Shown here: piece by piece, positions 7,236 to 16,010 of the stretch
Position numbering within the stretch: the stretch's first letter is position 1
How the letters are laid out: every line of letters starts with the position of its first letter
Source of the DNA: Chloroflexota bacterium
Lineage (GTDB): Bacteria; Chloroflexota; Limnocylindria; Limnocylindrales; CSP1-4
Reading direction: 5' to 3'
NCBI GenBank assembly: GCA_025935655.1
Contig: JAICUV010000001.1
Coordinates: 1 to 46,741 of the forward strand
Length of the DNA stretch: 46,741 nucleotides
Translations under genes and position numbers: made by a program
The notes under the pieces: model-generated
Seen by the model: the letters and a program-made list of their open reading frames with translations, nothing else
Told to the model about the DNA's origin: nothing
Databases searched by the model: none

Positions 7236-9512
7236 CTAGCGGATGACGATGACGGCGTCCACGTCGACGCGCGGGTGGCCGTCCGTTCCCAGTACCACGA
7301 TCGAGATCGTGTGGGTACCGGACGCGGGCCATGTCTTCGCGTAGACGATCCGCCGGAAGCCGCGTTCGGCGGCGTGCAGGTTGACCGTCGCGACGCCGAC
7401 CCCGTCGATCAGCACCCGCGCCGAGCCGCGGGTCGGGCCGACGCCCGCGACCCACGCGACGCCCCGGCCGGTGAAGGTCCGGGTGATCCTCGCTCCCGAC
7501 GCCGTCGCCGACGCCGCGGTGTTGCGGGACCACGAGGTGTAGGACGACCGCTTCCAGGTCCCAGTGCGCTGGAGCAGGCTCGACGTGTCCTGGCTCACGA
7601 GCGCGCGGAAGTCCAGGGACGTGCGCCACGCGCCGGTGTTCCCCGCGACGTCGCGGGCACGGACCCGGAGGTCGTACGTGTGGCCGGTCCGGATCGTGCG
7701 GTCCAGGGTCCGCTGCGCGGCAGAGAGGGCGACGGCGGACGACCACGAGCCGCTGTCGACGCGCCAGCTCGCCTCGTACCGGGCGATGCCGCTGGTGGCG
7801 TCGGTCCCCGACCAGCTGCCGCGCCCCGTGAACGACGTGGTGTTGAACGTCGTCCTGGTCCGCGGCGCGAGCGTGGGCACGGCCACGACGGGCCTGTCAG
7901 AGTCCACCGCGAGGCGGATGACGGCGGTGCGCTTCCGCGTGCCGTCACCGGCGGTCAGGACGACCTTGTACGTGCCGGACGCGGTCTTCGCGGGAATGGT
8001 GATCGAGACGGTGGTCGCGAGCGTGCCGCCGGTGAAGGTGCCCGTCCCGAGCGCCGCGGTGACCGGCGCATCGGCCACGGCCGTGAGCGCGACGTCGCTC
8101 GTGAAGTCCTCCGCGCGGACGAGCTGGACCGGGATCGAGACGGTGCGGCCGGCGCCATTCGTCCAGGATGAGACCCTGCCGGCCTCGACGTTGAAGTCGC
8201 CGAGGGCCACGAGCCGCGAGGTGTCGAGCAGCCGGTCCGGGTGGCCGTCCGGGTCCGTGGAGGTGCGCCAATCGAGGGTGGCGGCGGCCTGGAGGGCGGC
8301 CTTGGCCTGGGCCGGCGTGCTGCCCGGTCGCGAGGACAGCCACAGGGCCGCGGCCCCGGTGACGTGCGGCGCCGCCATCGAGGTGCCGGAGGAGTAGCCA
8401 TAGCGGTTGCCCGGCAGCGTCGACCGGATGCACTTGCCAGGCGCGATCAGGTCCACGTCCGCGCCGTAGTTGCTGAAGTTGGCGTACGTGTCGTCCTCGT
8501 CGTACGAGCCCCAGGAGTAGCAGGCCTTGCCGCCGACGCCGCCGGGCAGCCCGTCCGTGTCGGCGAGCGCGGAGACCGTGATGACCTCGTTGTAGGAGGC
8601 CGGGATGAGGCGCGAGGCGTTGAAGCTGTTGTTGCCCGCGGCGGCGACGACCGTGACGCCCGACGCGACCAGCCGGCAGATCGCCTTGTGCATCGCATCC
8701 TTGTTCGTGTAGCCGCAGTTCCTGTCGTCCGAGCCCGGCTTCGCGACCGACATGTTCACGGCCTCGATGAGCGGTCGGGTCGGATCCACCGGGTCACGCT
8801 GCGCGGCGATCCAGTCCATGCCGCACACGTACCAGGACACGAGCCCCGACCCGTCGGAGCCGAGGATCCGCACGGCCCACAGGCGGACGCCCGGCGCGAC
8901 GCCGACGACGCCGATGCCGTTGTCCAGCGCGCCGACGGTGCCCGCGACATGCGTCCCGTGGCCGTTGCCGTCGCCCCACGCCGACCGGTTGCTCGAGCTG
9001 CAGTTGTAGCCGCCGACCACGTTCAGGTCCGGGTGGCTCCTGTCGATGCCGGTGTCGAAGATCGCGACATCCGCGTCCACGCGCTGGTCCGTGCCGTCGA
9101 TCCCGGCGGTCGTGTTGCGCGGCGCGTCCGCGCGCCGGACCCCGCTCGGGGTGGACTGGCCCACCGCCCGGACGATCCCGTCCTCGGCGACGTAGGCGAC
9201 GGCAGGGTCCGCCCTGGTCTCGGCCAGCTGCCGCGGCGACAGCTTCGCGGCGTAGCCCTTCAGCGCGGCCCTGTACGTCCGGTCGGCGGCGATCCCGCGG
9301 CCCTTCGCCCGCGCATTCGCGGCCCTCGTGTCCGCGTCGTCCTTGTACACGACGATGAACCGGCCCTTCGGGTCGGCCTTCGCGGACGGCTCGACGGTGC
9401 CCTCCCCGGTGACCGGGGGGCTCGCGGCCGCGCGCGCGGGCGTGACCGAGGCGACCGGCGACAGGGCGAGGGCGGCGAGCAGGGCGAGGGCGGCGGGCGC
9501 TGCGCGCGACAT
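7236..9512 (-). CDS. Secreted subtilisin-like serine protease (S8 family)
   Basis: A 758-residue exported endopeptidase. Residues 1-29 are a signal peptide (SRAAPAALALLAALALSPV...ARA). About 50-118 resemble the I9 inhibitor propeptide (GRFIVVYKDDAD ... AYVAEDGIVRAV). About 145-415 form the catalytic domain with D153 (AIFDTGID), H185 (GHGTHVAG), oxyanion N294 (VVAAAGNN) and S378 (GTSMAAPHVTG). Extra cysteines in the domain may form disulfides. The remaining about 340 residues are two or three beta-rich modules, including a stretch with GHTYDLRVRARDVAGN typical of extracellular Ig/fibronectin-like repeats, and a C-terminal domain. I chose the ATG at 9512 because it opens the signal peptide and has GGGAG 6 nt upstream. 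Targets are unknown. Confidence 0.93.
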   Translation of the reverse strand: MSRAAPAALALLAALALSPVASVTPARAAASPPVTGEGTVEPSAKADPKGRFIVVYKDDADTRAANARAKGRGIAADRTYRAALKGYAAKLSPRQLAETRADPAVAYVAEDGIVRAVGQSTPSGVRRADAPRNTTAGIDGTDQRVDADVAIFDTGIDRSHPDLNVVGGYNCSSSNRSAWGDGNGHGTHVAGTVGALDNGIGVVGVAPGVRLWAVRILGSDGSGLVSWYVCGMDWIAAQRDPVDPTRPLIEAVNMSVAKPGSDDRNCGYTNKDAMHKAICRLVASGVTVVAAAGNNSFNASRLIPASYNEVITVSALADTDGLPGGVGGKACYSWGSYDEDDTYANFSNYGADVDLIAPGKCIRSTLPGNRYGYSSGTSMAAPHVTGAAALWLSSRPGSTPAQAKAALQAAATLDWRTSTDPDGHPDRLLDTSRLVALGDFNVEAGRVSSWTNGAGRTVSIPVQLVRAEDFTSDVALTAVADAPVTAALGTGTFTGGTLATTVSITIPAKTASGTYKVVLTAGDGTRKRTAVIRLAVDSDRPVVAVPTLAPRTRTTFNTTSFTGRGSWSGTDATSGIARYEASWRVDSGSWSSAVALSAAQRTLDRTIRTGHTYDLRVRARDVAGNTGAWRTSLDFRALVSQDTSSLLQRTGTWKRSSYTSWSRNTAASATASGARITRTFTGRGVAWVAGVGPTRGSARVLIDGVGVATVNLHAAERGFRRIVYAKTWPASGTHTISIVVLGTDGHPRVDVDAVIVIR

Positions 9513-9647
9513 GGGCACTCCCGGATGGACGTGGTGCCGGTTCCTCCGCCCGACAACCACCCCGACCATCGCCTGAGTGCACCGCTCCGCACCATGGCCC
9601 AGTGGTCACGGGTCCGCATAGCCCCACCGGAACCCGGGCCGTGACGG

Positions 9648-10943
9648 TCAGCCGGGCGTCACCTGCGCCAGCCGGAGCTCGGCCTCCGCCTCCGCGACGC
9701 GGGCGAGGATGCCGGCCCGGAGCGTCTCCAGGCCCGTCCAGACCGCCTTGGTCGCCGTGGACACGGACGTGAGCTGCGTCTTGAGCGCGCGGATCGCCTC
9801 GAGCTGCTCGCGCACGCCCGCCAGCGCCCGACCGATGGCGGCCGCATCCACGTCCACCTCGCGCTCCTGGAGCGTGGCCAGGGCGAGCAGGCGGGCGAGC
9901 CGCACCGCCGCCTCGAGGTACGCGGTGTCGGGCGACTCGGGGTCGATCACGACGTGGACGTCGTCCCCGACGAGGGAGAACGGCGCGACGCCGGTCGGCG
10001 CGTGCGCCGGCGTCCACACGGCCACCGCCACGGCCGCGCCGCGGTTCTCGCGTGCCTCGCGGAGCTCCTCGCGCATCGCGCGCTGCGACATGACCCGGTC
10101 CTTCGCCTCGAGGACCACCTTGACGTCCGCCCCGCGCGTCAGCGCGGCGTTGAGCGTGAGCACGAAGTCGCCTTTCTTGGACCCCAGCAGGGCGCCCGTC
10201 TCGGTCCCGGTGCGGTCCACCAGGTCCCCGCTCCCCCGGGCGAGGTCCCCGAGCATGCCGTGGAGCAGGACCTCGAAGTCGCCGCCCTTGGCGGCCGACC
10301 TCGCCCGCTCGTCCGCCCTGGCGCGCGAGGCCGCCTCGATCGCCGCGAGCCGCTCGTGGACGCCCTTGAACCCCTCCGCGATCTCCTGCCGGAACTGGTG
10401 GAGCGGCGACCCCAGGCGCGTCGGGTCCAGCAGCTGGGCGACCTTGCTCCGGTCCCCGTCGAAGTACGTGCCCAGCAGCCCGCCGATGCGTCCGATCGCG
10501 GAGTCCCGCCGGGTCTCGTCGAACAGCTCGTTGACGAACTGCTGGAGCGCGCCGCGATCCCCGAGGAACTTCTCCAGCGTGCGCGGCAGCCGGCCGTCGC
10601 CGTCCGCGAAGTTCGCCCGCAGGACGTCCTCCACCGCGCGGGCCGCGGACTCGTTCACGGCCGTCGTCTGCGCGACGAGCTTCTCGAACTCGCGCCGCAC
10701 GACGTCCACGTCCATCGCCGTCGAGGCGTCCTGGAGGGCCAGCAGGCCGATCCGCAGGGCGCGCTCCACGACCGCGGGGCGGTCCGCGGGCTCGCGGTCC
10801 GCGAGCGACGCGGCGAGGGCGGCGTCCACGAGGACCAGCCGCTCGATCACGATGCGCTCGCCGTCGACGCGGACGGGGCCCGCGGTGCCGATGGCCGTGG
10901 GGGTGGGGACCGGCGTGGGGAGGGGGAGGATTCGGGCTTCCAT
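9648..10943 (-). CDS. Unnamed protein with predicted PD-(D/E)XK nuclease-like core
   Basis: About 431 residues, soluble, no signal peptide. The N-terminal third is helical and charged. Around residues 190-330 I see the pattern of a restriction-endonuclease fold: an acidic helix (GGDFEVLLHGMLGDLAR), then GSKKGDFVLTLNAAL, then VKVVLEAKDRVMS, which fits E...GD...(E)xK. This resembles DUF2130/RmuC-like proteins, but the assignment is from motif reading only. The C-terminal part (about 340-431) has heptad-like helices and may be coiled coil. The frame also opens at a GTG directly behind the flavodoxin stop (TAG-GTG at 10976-10971), which would add 10 residues and couple the genes; I chose the ATG before EARILPLP. 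It follows the flavodoxin gene on the same strand. Confidence 0.7.
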   Translation of the reverse strand: MEARILPLPTPVPTPTAIGTAGPVRVDGERIVIERLVLVDAALAASLADREPADRPAVVERALRIGLLALQDASTAMDVDVVRREFEKLVAQTTAVNESAARAVEDVLRANFADGDGRLPRTLEKFLGDRGALQQFVNELFDETRRDSAIGRIGGLLGTYFDGDRSKVAQLLDPTRLGSPLHQFRQEIAEGFKGVHERLAAIEAASRARADERARSAAKGGDFEVLLHGMLGDLARGSGDLVDRTGTETGALLGSKKGDFVLTLNAALTRGADVKVVLEAKDRVMSQRAMREELREARENRGAAVAVAVWTPAHAPTGVAPFSLVGDDVHVVIDPESPDTAYLEAAVRLARLLALATLQEREVDVDAAAIGRALAGVREQLEAIRALKTQLTSVSTATKAVWTGLETLRAGILARVAEAEAELRLAQVTPG

Positions 10944-10973
10944 GGCGCGCATGCTGCGCGCGCACCGTGTCAC

Positions 10974-11471
10974 CTAGGCTGTCACGACCTCGCGGGCGCC
11001 GGCCACCAGGTCCCGGGCGATCTCCCGGGCCCATCCGCGCACGCGGACCATGTCCACGGGCTCGGCGAGGTCGCTGTCCACGCCTGCGACGCCGCCGCAG
11101 CCGAACGCCTCCGCGCCGCGGGCGCCGATCGCGCGAGCGACCTCGATGACGGTGCTCGCGCTGTCCGTGGGCGGCAGGCCGGCACCCCGGTACCGCCCGA
11201 TGGGGCCGGAGCAGTACAGCCACACGGGCATGCCCGCCAACTCGGCCGCGTGGCGGGTGAGGAACCCACCCCCGTCCGCGTGGCGGCTGCGGACGAACAC
11301 GCCGCTCCCGAGCACGAGCGCGCGGTACGGCGCGAGGGACTCGACCTCGGCCGCCAGTCGCGTCTCGACCCCGATCCCGGCCGCGCAGAGCACCTTCGCG
11401 ATCTCCTCCGCGATGCGCGCGGTGGAGCCGGTCTCGCTGGCGAAGGCGACGAGCACGGCTGGGGCCCGCAT
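10974..11471 (-). CDS. Flavodoxin-domain protein (protoporphyrinogen-oxidase HemG-like)
   Basis: A 165-residue single-domain flavodoxin fold. The FMN phosphate loop is ASETGSTARIAEEIAK near the N-terminus, followed by YRALVLGSGVFVRSRH and MPVWLYCSGPIG, which match the core strands of the Flavodoxin_5 / HemG-like group. Members include menaquinone-dependent protoporphyrinogen oxidase, but many are uncharacterised redox carriers. No haem genes are nearby, so I do not assign hemG. The ATG has GGGAGA about 6 nt upstream. Its stop abuts a potential start of the downstream nuclease-like gene, so the two may be co-transcribed. Confidence 0.8.
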   Translation of the reverse strand: MRAPAVLVAFASETGSTARIAEEIAKVLCAAGIGVETRLAAEVESLAPYRALVLGSGVFVRSRHADGGGFLTRHAAELAGMPVWLYCSGPIGRYRGAGLPPTDSASTVIEVARAIGARGAEAFGCGGVAGVDSDLAEPVDMVRVRGWAREIARDLVAGAREVVTA

Positions 11472-11647
11472 TCCGATCTCCCGTACGTTGACGGGATGGT
11501 CCGTCGGACGGGCGGCGCACAGCAGAGCCGTCGGGCCCCGATCGGCGTGCCGGGTACCGGGTCGAACCCGGGCGGCTCGGCCCGGGCCGACCGGCCGTGC
11601 CGGCGTGGGCCCGTTCGGCACCCGTCGCCCCTCCGGGCGCTGTGCGG

Positions 11648-13063
11648 TCAGAGCATCCGGCCCGGGTTGAACAGGTCGCGCGGGTCGAGCGCGCGCTTGA
11701 TCGAGCGCATCACCTCGACGGCCTCCGGACCTCGCTGGCGGACCAGCCAGTCGCGGCGCGCCACGCCGATCCCGTGCTCGCCGGTCACGGTCCCTCCGAG
11801 CCGGAGCGCCGCCTCGTAGAGCTCGCCCCGGGCGGCATCGAGTCGGACGACCGCGGGATCCCCCTCGTCGCGGTCGAGGACGAAGGTCGGGTGCAGGTTG
11901 CCGTCGCCCGCGTGGCCGAAGGTCCCCACCGCGATCCGGTTGCGCACCGCGATCGCCTCGATCTCGGCGAGCATCTCCGGGATCCGGCTCCGCGGCACGC
12001 CGACGTCCTCCATGCGAGCGACGCCGAGGTGCTCGAGGGCGCGATAGGCCAGCCGGCGACCCTGGCGCAGCCAGTCGGCCTCCTGGGGATCCTGCGCCCG
12101 GATGACCGAGGTCGCGCCGGATTCTTCGCACACGGGCACGGCCGCGTCCATCTCGGCGACCGCCGCGGTCCCGGGCAGGTCCGATTCCACGAGCAGCATC
12201 GCCGCGGCCTCACGGTCGAGGCCCAGCCGGTGGACCTCGTCCACGGCCCGGATCGTGTAGCGGTCCATCAGCTCCAGCGTCACCGGGCCGAGCCCGGCGG
12301 CCGTGAGGCCGGCGACCGCCCGACCCGCCGCGTCGAGCGACGGGAAGAAGGCGATCAGCGTCGAGCGCGGCGGGGGCGCCGGCCGGAGCCGGAGGGTCGC
12401 CTCGGTCACGATCCCCAGCGTTCCCTGTGAGCCGACGAGCAGCGGGATGAGCCCGTATCCCGCGACGTCCTTGACGTTCTTGCCGCCGAGCCGCAGCAGC
12501 GTCCCGTCCGCCATCACGACCTCGAGCCCGAGGACCGCATCGCGCGTCACGCCGTACTTCACGCAGCACAGGCCGCCGGCGTTGGTGCCCAGGTTGCCGC
12601 CGATCGTGCACTGCTCGTAGCTGGCGGGGTCCGGCGCGTAGAACAGCCCGCGCTCCCCCACCGCCGCCTTGAGCCGCGCGTTGATGATCCCGGGCTGCGT
12701 GGTCACGGTCAGGTTCTCGCCGTCGATCTCGAGGATCCGGTCCATGCGCGTGAACGCGATCGTGAGCGCTCCCTCGATGCCGGCGGCCGCCCCGGACAAC
12801 CCGGTGCCCGCGCCGCGCGGGACGATCGGGACGTCGAACTCGCCGCACAGCCGGACGAGCGCCACGACCTGCGCCGTCTCCACGGGCAGCGCCACGGCGA
12901 GCGGCAGGCCGGCCGGAAGGTACGCGGTCTCGTCGCGCCGGTAAGCCTCCCGGTCGCCCTCGTCCACGAGGAGGCGCAGCCCCGGCAGCCGCGATTCGAT
13001 GGCACGCAGCAGCCCGGGGCCGTCGCCACGGACCGGGGCACCGCTCATCGTCGCCTCCGCCAT
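11648..13063 (-). CDS. glcD: FAD-linked oxidase, glycolate/D-lactate oxidase GlcD-like
   Basis: A 471-residue flavoprotein oxidising a 2-hydroxy acid such as glycolate or D-lactate. The N-terminal FAD-binding PCMH domain contains FDVPIVPRGAGTGLSGAAAG and the conserved TIGGNLGTNAGGLCCVKYG and KNVKDVAGYGLIPLLVGSQG. The C-terminal cap ends with GHAGDGNLHPT, VTGEHGIGVARRDW and LDPRDLFNPGRML, all diagnostic of the GlcD/Dld branch. No GlcE or GlcF partner is adjacent; a one-chain FAD plus Fe-S enzyme lies at 33.5 kb. The start at 13063 is supported by CATACT 7 nt upstream (leaderless). An internal ATG at 13048 has GGAGG 5 nt upstream and is a real alternative. Confidence 0.93.
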   Translation of the reverse strand: MAEATMSGAPVRGDGPGLLRAIESRLPGLRLLVDEGDREAYRRDETAYLPAGLPLAVALPVETAQVVALVRLCGEFDVPIVPRGAGTGLSGAAAGIEGALTIAFTRMDRILEIDGENLTVTTQPGIINARLKAAVGERGLFYAPDPASYEQCTIGGNLGTNAGGLCCVKYGVTRDAVLGLEVVMADGTLLRLGGKNVKDVAGYGLIPLLVGSQGTLGIVTEATLRLRPAPPPRSTLIAFFPSLDAAGRAVAGLTAAGLGPVTLELMDRYTIRAVDEVHRLGLDREAAAMLLVESDLPGTAAVAEMDAAVPVCEESGATSVIRAQDPQEADWLRQGRRLAYRALEHLGVARMEDVGVPRSRIPEMLAEIEAIAVRNRIAVGTFGHAGDGNLHPTFVLDRDEGDPAVVRLDAARGELYEAALRLGGTVTGEHGIGVARRDWLVRQRGPEAVEVMRSIKRALDPRDLFNPGRML

Positions 13064-13070
13064 GGCGGGC

Positions 13071-13076
13071 AGTATG
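13071..13076 (-). promoter_or_regulatory. Candidate -10 element of the glcD-like gene (leaderless)
   Basis: CATACT lies 7 nt before the ATG at 13063, within the same GGCATACT 8-mer seen before ligD and the LLM gene. The opposite-strand -10-like TAGGAT of the metallopeptidase gene lies only 15 bp away, making a compact divergent promoter. Confidence 0.45.
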
Positions 13077-13091
13077 CCGCCCGGGCCGGAG

Positions 13092-13097
13092 TAGGAT
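13092..13097 (+). promoter_or_regulatory. Candidate -10 element of the M1-like metallopeptidase gene
   Basis: TAGGAT lies exactly 6 nt before an in-frame CTG (13104) and 33 nt before the in-frame GTG (13131). The same hexamer doubles as a weak AGGAT ribosome site for the CTG. Which start is used decides whether the message is leaderless. Confidence 0.35.
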
Positions 13098-13130
13098 CAC
13101 CCCCTGTCCGGGGTCCGCCACGGCGCCGCC

Positions 13131-14507
13131 GTGGCTGTCGCACTGCTCCTCGTCCTCGTCGCGGGCACCGTCGCGTCCGCATCGACCGAGGCGATGACGC
13201 TGCGCGTCGAGCTGCCCATGGCGGCGACCCTGCCGCCGCCCGAGCCCGGCGTCGCGCCCGCCGCGAGCGCGATCGTGCCGGGCAGCGTGCACCGCACGAG
13301 CATGAAGGTGAGCGCGACCTACGACGTCCGCGTCCGACTGGGCATCGCCGCCCGCACGGTCAGCGGCCGTGCCCAGCTCACGGTGGAGAACCGCTCCGGC
13401 GGCGGCATCGACCGGCTGGAGCTCAACACGGTGATGGCGCGCCTCGGCGGGCTGCACCTCGGCCAGACGACCGTCGACGGCGTCGCGGTCCGGCCCGTGA
13501 TCGACGACCAGACGATCGTGGTGCCCCTCGGCGGCGTGCTCCCCGACGGCGCCTCGGCCGTCGTCGTCGTCCGGTTCCGCGCGACGCTGCGGACCTCGAT
13601 CACGGGATCGAGCTGGCTGTTCACCCGGGCGAACGGGATCTCGAACCTGTACCGCTGGATCCCCTGGGTCTCGCGGCGGACGCCGTTCGACCGCCCCAAC
13701 CACGGCGACCCGTTCGTGACGCCGGTCAGCCCCAAGGTCACGGTGACCTACGTGACCGACGTGCCGGTCGTGATCGCGAGCACCGGCCAGCGCACGGCGA
13801 TCTCGGCCGACCGGCTGACCCAGGAGTTCACCGCCACCGACGTGCGCGACATCACGACCGCGATCAGCACCTACCGGACGACAAGTGCCACCGTCGGCGA
13901 CACGGTCGTGCGCGTCTTCTACCGCCCGGGCGCCCCGGCGTCGGCGCTGCTGACCGCGGCGAAGAGCGCGCTGTCGAAGCTCGAGGCGAGGCTCGGGGCG
14001 TACCCGTACCCGACCCTCAAGATCATCCAGTCCGCCGGCGGTTACGGGATGGAGGGGCCGGGCGTCGCCTGGATCCCGACCGGCGTCGGGTCCTCGAACC
14101 TGACCTACCTCGTCACCCACGAGGTCGCCCACCAGTGGTTCTACGGGATCGTGGGCAACGACCAGGCCCGGGAGCCGTTCGCGGACGAGGCGATGACGGA
14201 CTTCGTCGCCCGCTACGTGCTCGGGATGCGGCGCGCGTCGCGCTGCGCCACGGCGGCCCTCGACCGCTCGATCTACCGCTACGGCTCGACGTGCTACTAC
14301 GAGCAGGTGTACATCCAGGGCGGCAACCTCATCGACGACGCGCGGAAGAAGATGGGGTCGGCAACCTTCTGGGGCGCCGTCCGCGGCTACCTCGCCGACC
14401 ACCGATGGGGGCTGTCGCACACGAAGACGCTGCTGGCCGCGCTCGACGACGCGACGTCGCTCAACCTCCGCTCGTGGTGGGGATCGCGGTTCCCCACGCT
14501 GTACTGA
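13131..14507 (+). CDS. Secreted M1-family-like zinc metallopeptidase
   Basis: A 458-residue exported protein. The N-terminus is a hydrophobic signal segment ending in ASA, followed by a beta-rich domain and a gluzincin catalytic domain. The zinc site is complete: H330-E331-x2-H334 in THEVAHQWFYG, then E353 18 residues later in FADEAMTDF. GYGMEGPG just upstream matches the GxMEN substrate loop. The protein is shorter than classical aminopeptidase N because the large C-terminal helical domain is absent. GTG at 13131 is the first conventional start, but it gives a signal peptide with no positive N-region. Initiation at CTG 13104 would add LSGVRHGAA, supplying the positive charges. It diverges from the glcD-like gene. 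Confidence 0.87.
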   Translation: MAVALLLVLVAGTVASASTEAMTLRVELPMAATLPPPEPGVAPAASAIVPGSVHRTSMKVSATYDVRVRLGIAARTVSGRAQLTVENRSGGGIDRLELNTVMARLGGLHLGQTTVDGVAVRPVIDDQTIVVPLGGVLPDGASAVVVVRFRATLRTSITGSSWLFTRANGISNLYRWIPWVSRRTPFDRPNHGDPFVTPVSPKVTVTYVTDVPVVIASTGQRTAISADRLTQEFTATDVRDITTAISTYRTTSATVGDTVVRVFYRPGAPASALLTAAKSALSKLEARLGAYPYPTLKIIQSAGGYGMEGPGVAWIPTGVGSSNLTYLVTHEVAHQWFYGIVGNDQAREPFADEAMTDFVARYVLGMRRASRCATAALDRSIYRYGSTCYYEQVYIQGGNLIDDARKKMGSATFWGAVRGYLADHRWGLSHTKTLLAALDDATSLNLRSWWGSRFPTLY

Positions 14508-14522
14508 GGACGCCGCGACGCG

Positions 14523-15134
14523 ATGGGTGGCACCGACGGCGCGACGCCGATCATCCGGGTGCGGCTTGCGACGCCCGAGGACGGGGCTGCGTGCGCGGCG
14601 GTCTACGCGCCGTACGTCACCGAGACGGCGATCTCGTTCGAGCTCGTGCCCCCGACCGCCGGGGAGATGGCCGGCCGGATCGCGAAGGTCACGGCGCACT
14701 GGCCATGGCTCGTCGTCGAGGTGGACGGCGTCGTGCGCGGCTACGCGTATGCGACCCGCCACCGGGAGCGGCCCGCGTACGACTGGACGACCGAGTCAAC
14801 GGTCTACGTCCACCGCGACTTCCACGGCCGCGGGCTCGGGCGGACGGCGATGCGCTCGCTGGTCGCCGTGCTGCGGCTCCAGGGGTTCCACCTCGTGGTC
14901 GCCGGGATCACCGCCCCCAACCCGGGGTCGTTCGCGCTCCACCGCTCGCTCGGGTTCACGCGGATCGGCGAGTTCGAGGCGATCGGCTGGAAGTCGGACG
15001 GGTGGCACGGCGTCGAGTTCTGGGGGCTGGAGCTCTCCCCGCGGGACCTGGTCCCCGACCCGGTGACGCCGATCGGCGAGCTCGCGGGGACGCCCGAGCT
15101 GGCGGACGCGCTCGAGGGCCGCGGGGCGTCCTGA
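14523..15134 (+). CDS. GNAT acetyltransferase, phosphinothricin acetyltransferase-like
   Basis: A 203-residue acetyl-CoA-dependent N-acetyltransferase. The order IRLAT-type N-terminus, AVYAPYVTETAISFE, GYAYATRHRERPAYDWTTESTVYVH, RGLGRTAMRSLV (acetyl-CoA pyrophosphate loop) and NPGSFALHRSLGF is that of the Pat/MnaT group, which acetylates phosphinothricin, methionine sulfoximine or related amines. True substrate unknown. The ATG is 15 nt after the metallopeptidase stop with GAGGA in between, so it may be read from the same message. It ends 33 nt from the convergent lipoprotein gene. Confidence 0.88.
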   Translation: MGGTDGATPIIRVRLATPEDGAACAAVYAPYVTETAISFELVPPTAGEMAGRIAKVTAHWPWLVVEVDGVVRGYAYATRHRERPAYDWTTESTVYVHRDFHGRGLGRTAMRSLVAVLRLQGFHLVVAGITAPNPGSFALHRSLGFTRIGEFEAIGWKSDGWHGVEFWGLELSPRDLVPDPVTPIGELAGTPELADALEGRGAS

Positions 15135-15167
15135 CGTGGGTCCCGTCGCGGTGCGCGGCGGCCCCGA

Positions 15168-16010
15168 TCAGGCCGGAACGCAGCCGTCGGGGTCGGCCTC
15201 GTCGGCGAACAGCGGACGGAAGCCGACGGCCCAGCGCGCGCCGCCCTGCTCGACGACCCTGTCGGCCGGCAGGGCACGCGCGAACTCCGCTGCCGCGGCG
15301 GCGTGATCGCCCTCGAGGACGGCGCAGCGCTCGAACCCGGCCACGGACACGGGCCCGCCGGCGGCGGCGAGGTCCAACGCACCCGTCCAGGGCACCGCGG
15401 GGAGCAGCCCGTCCCCGGCGTTCGCGATGTAGAGCGCGAGGCGCGGCGCGTCCACGGGCTCCCCGCCGGCGGCGAGCACGGCAAGCTCGGCGAGGAGGTC
15501 TGCCGCAGCCAGTCGGGCGGGAACGTCACCCGCGGGGACCGGAACACCGGGCCCGGCGACGTCGCCCGAGACGCCGAGACCGTAGACCTGGAGGGTCGTC
15601 GCACGCCCGCCGCCGTCGACCGTGATGAACGACGAGTCGGCGTCGAACAGGCCCGGGATGTCGAGCTTGCCGTCGCGCGCGACGCCCGACGCCCGGATGG
15701 TGGCCCACGCCGACGCGAGCGCCGCCGGATCGAGGTGGGTCTCGCGGATCGCGGGCATCCTCGAGACACCGGGGGTCACGCCCAGGAGCGTGCCGTCGGC
15801 CGTCAGCGAGAACCGACGCGGCGTCGACGCGTCCTGCCAGCCCGCGAGGCCGCCGTACTCCTCCACGCGGAGGAGGACGTGGTCGCCGGGGAGATCCGCC
15901 GGCAGGGCCAGGGGCGTGGGCGACGCGGACGGCCCACAGCCGGCGAGCGCGATCGCCGCGATGGCGCCGACCGCGAGGGCGACGACGACGCGAGGCACCG
16001 GCGTGCTCAC
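15168..16010 (-). CDS. Putative lipoprotein of unknown function
   Basis: A 280-residue predicted secreted lipoprotein. Residues 1-25 form a type II signal peptide with lipobox ALAGC (C25). The rest is a single extracytoplasmic region rich in Ala, Gly and Asp without recognisable motifs; several strands (LLRVEEYGGLAG, TTLQVYGLGVSG, FITVDGGG) suggest a beta domain. The GTG start overlaps the stop of the upstream MpaB-like gene as GTGA, so translation is coupled. No catalytic residues are evident. Confidence 0.75.
   Translation of the reverse strand: MSTPVPRVVVALAVGAIAAIALAGCGPSASPTPLALPADLPGDHVLLRVEEYGGLAGWQDASTPRRFSLTADGTLLGVTPGVSRMPAIRETHLDPAALASAWATIRASGVARDGKLDIPGLFDADSSFITVDGGGRATTLQVYGLGVSGDVAGPGVPVPAGDVPARLAAADLLAELAVLAAGGEPVDAPRLALYIANAGDGLLPAVPWTGALDLAAAGGPVSVAGFERCAVLEGDHAAAAAEFARALPADRVVEQGGARWAVGFRPLFADEADPDGCVPA

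Noticed and set aside
11540..11580. tRNA-like GGGTCGAACCC segment
   Set aside because: Resembles a T arm, but the loop has only about five bases and no acceptor, D or anticodon arms can be folded around it.
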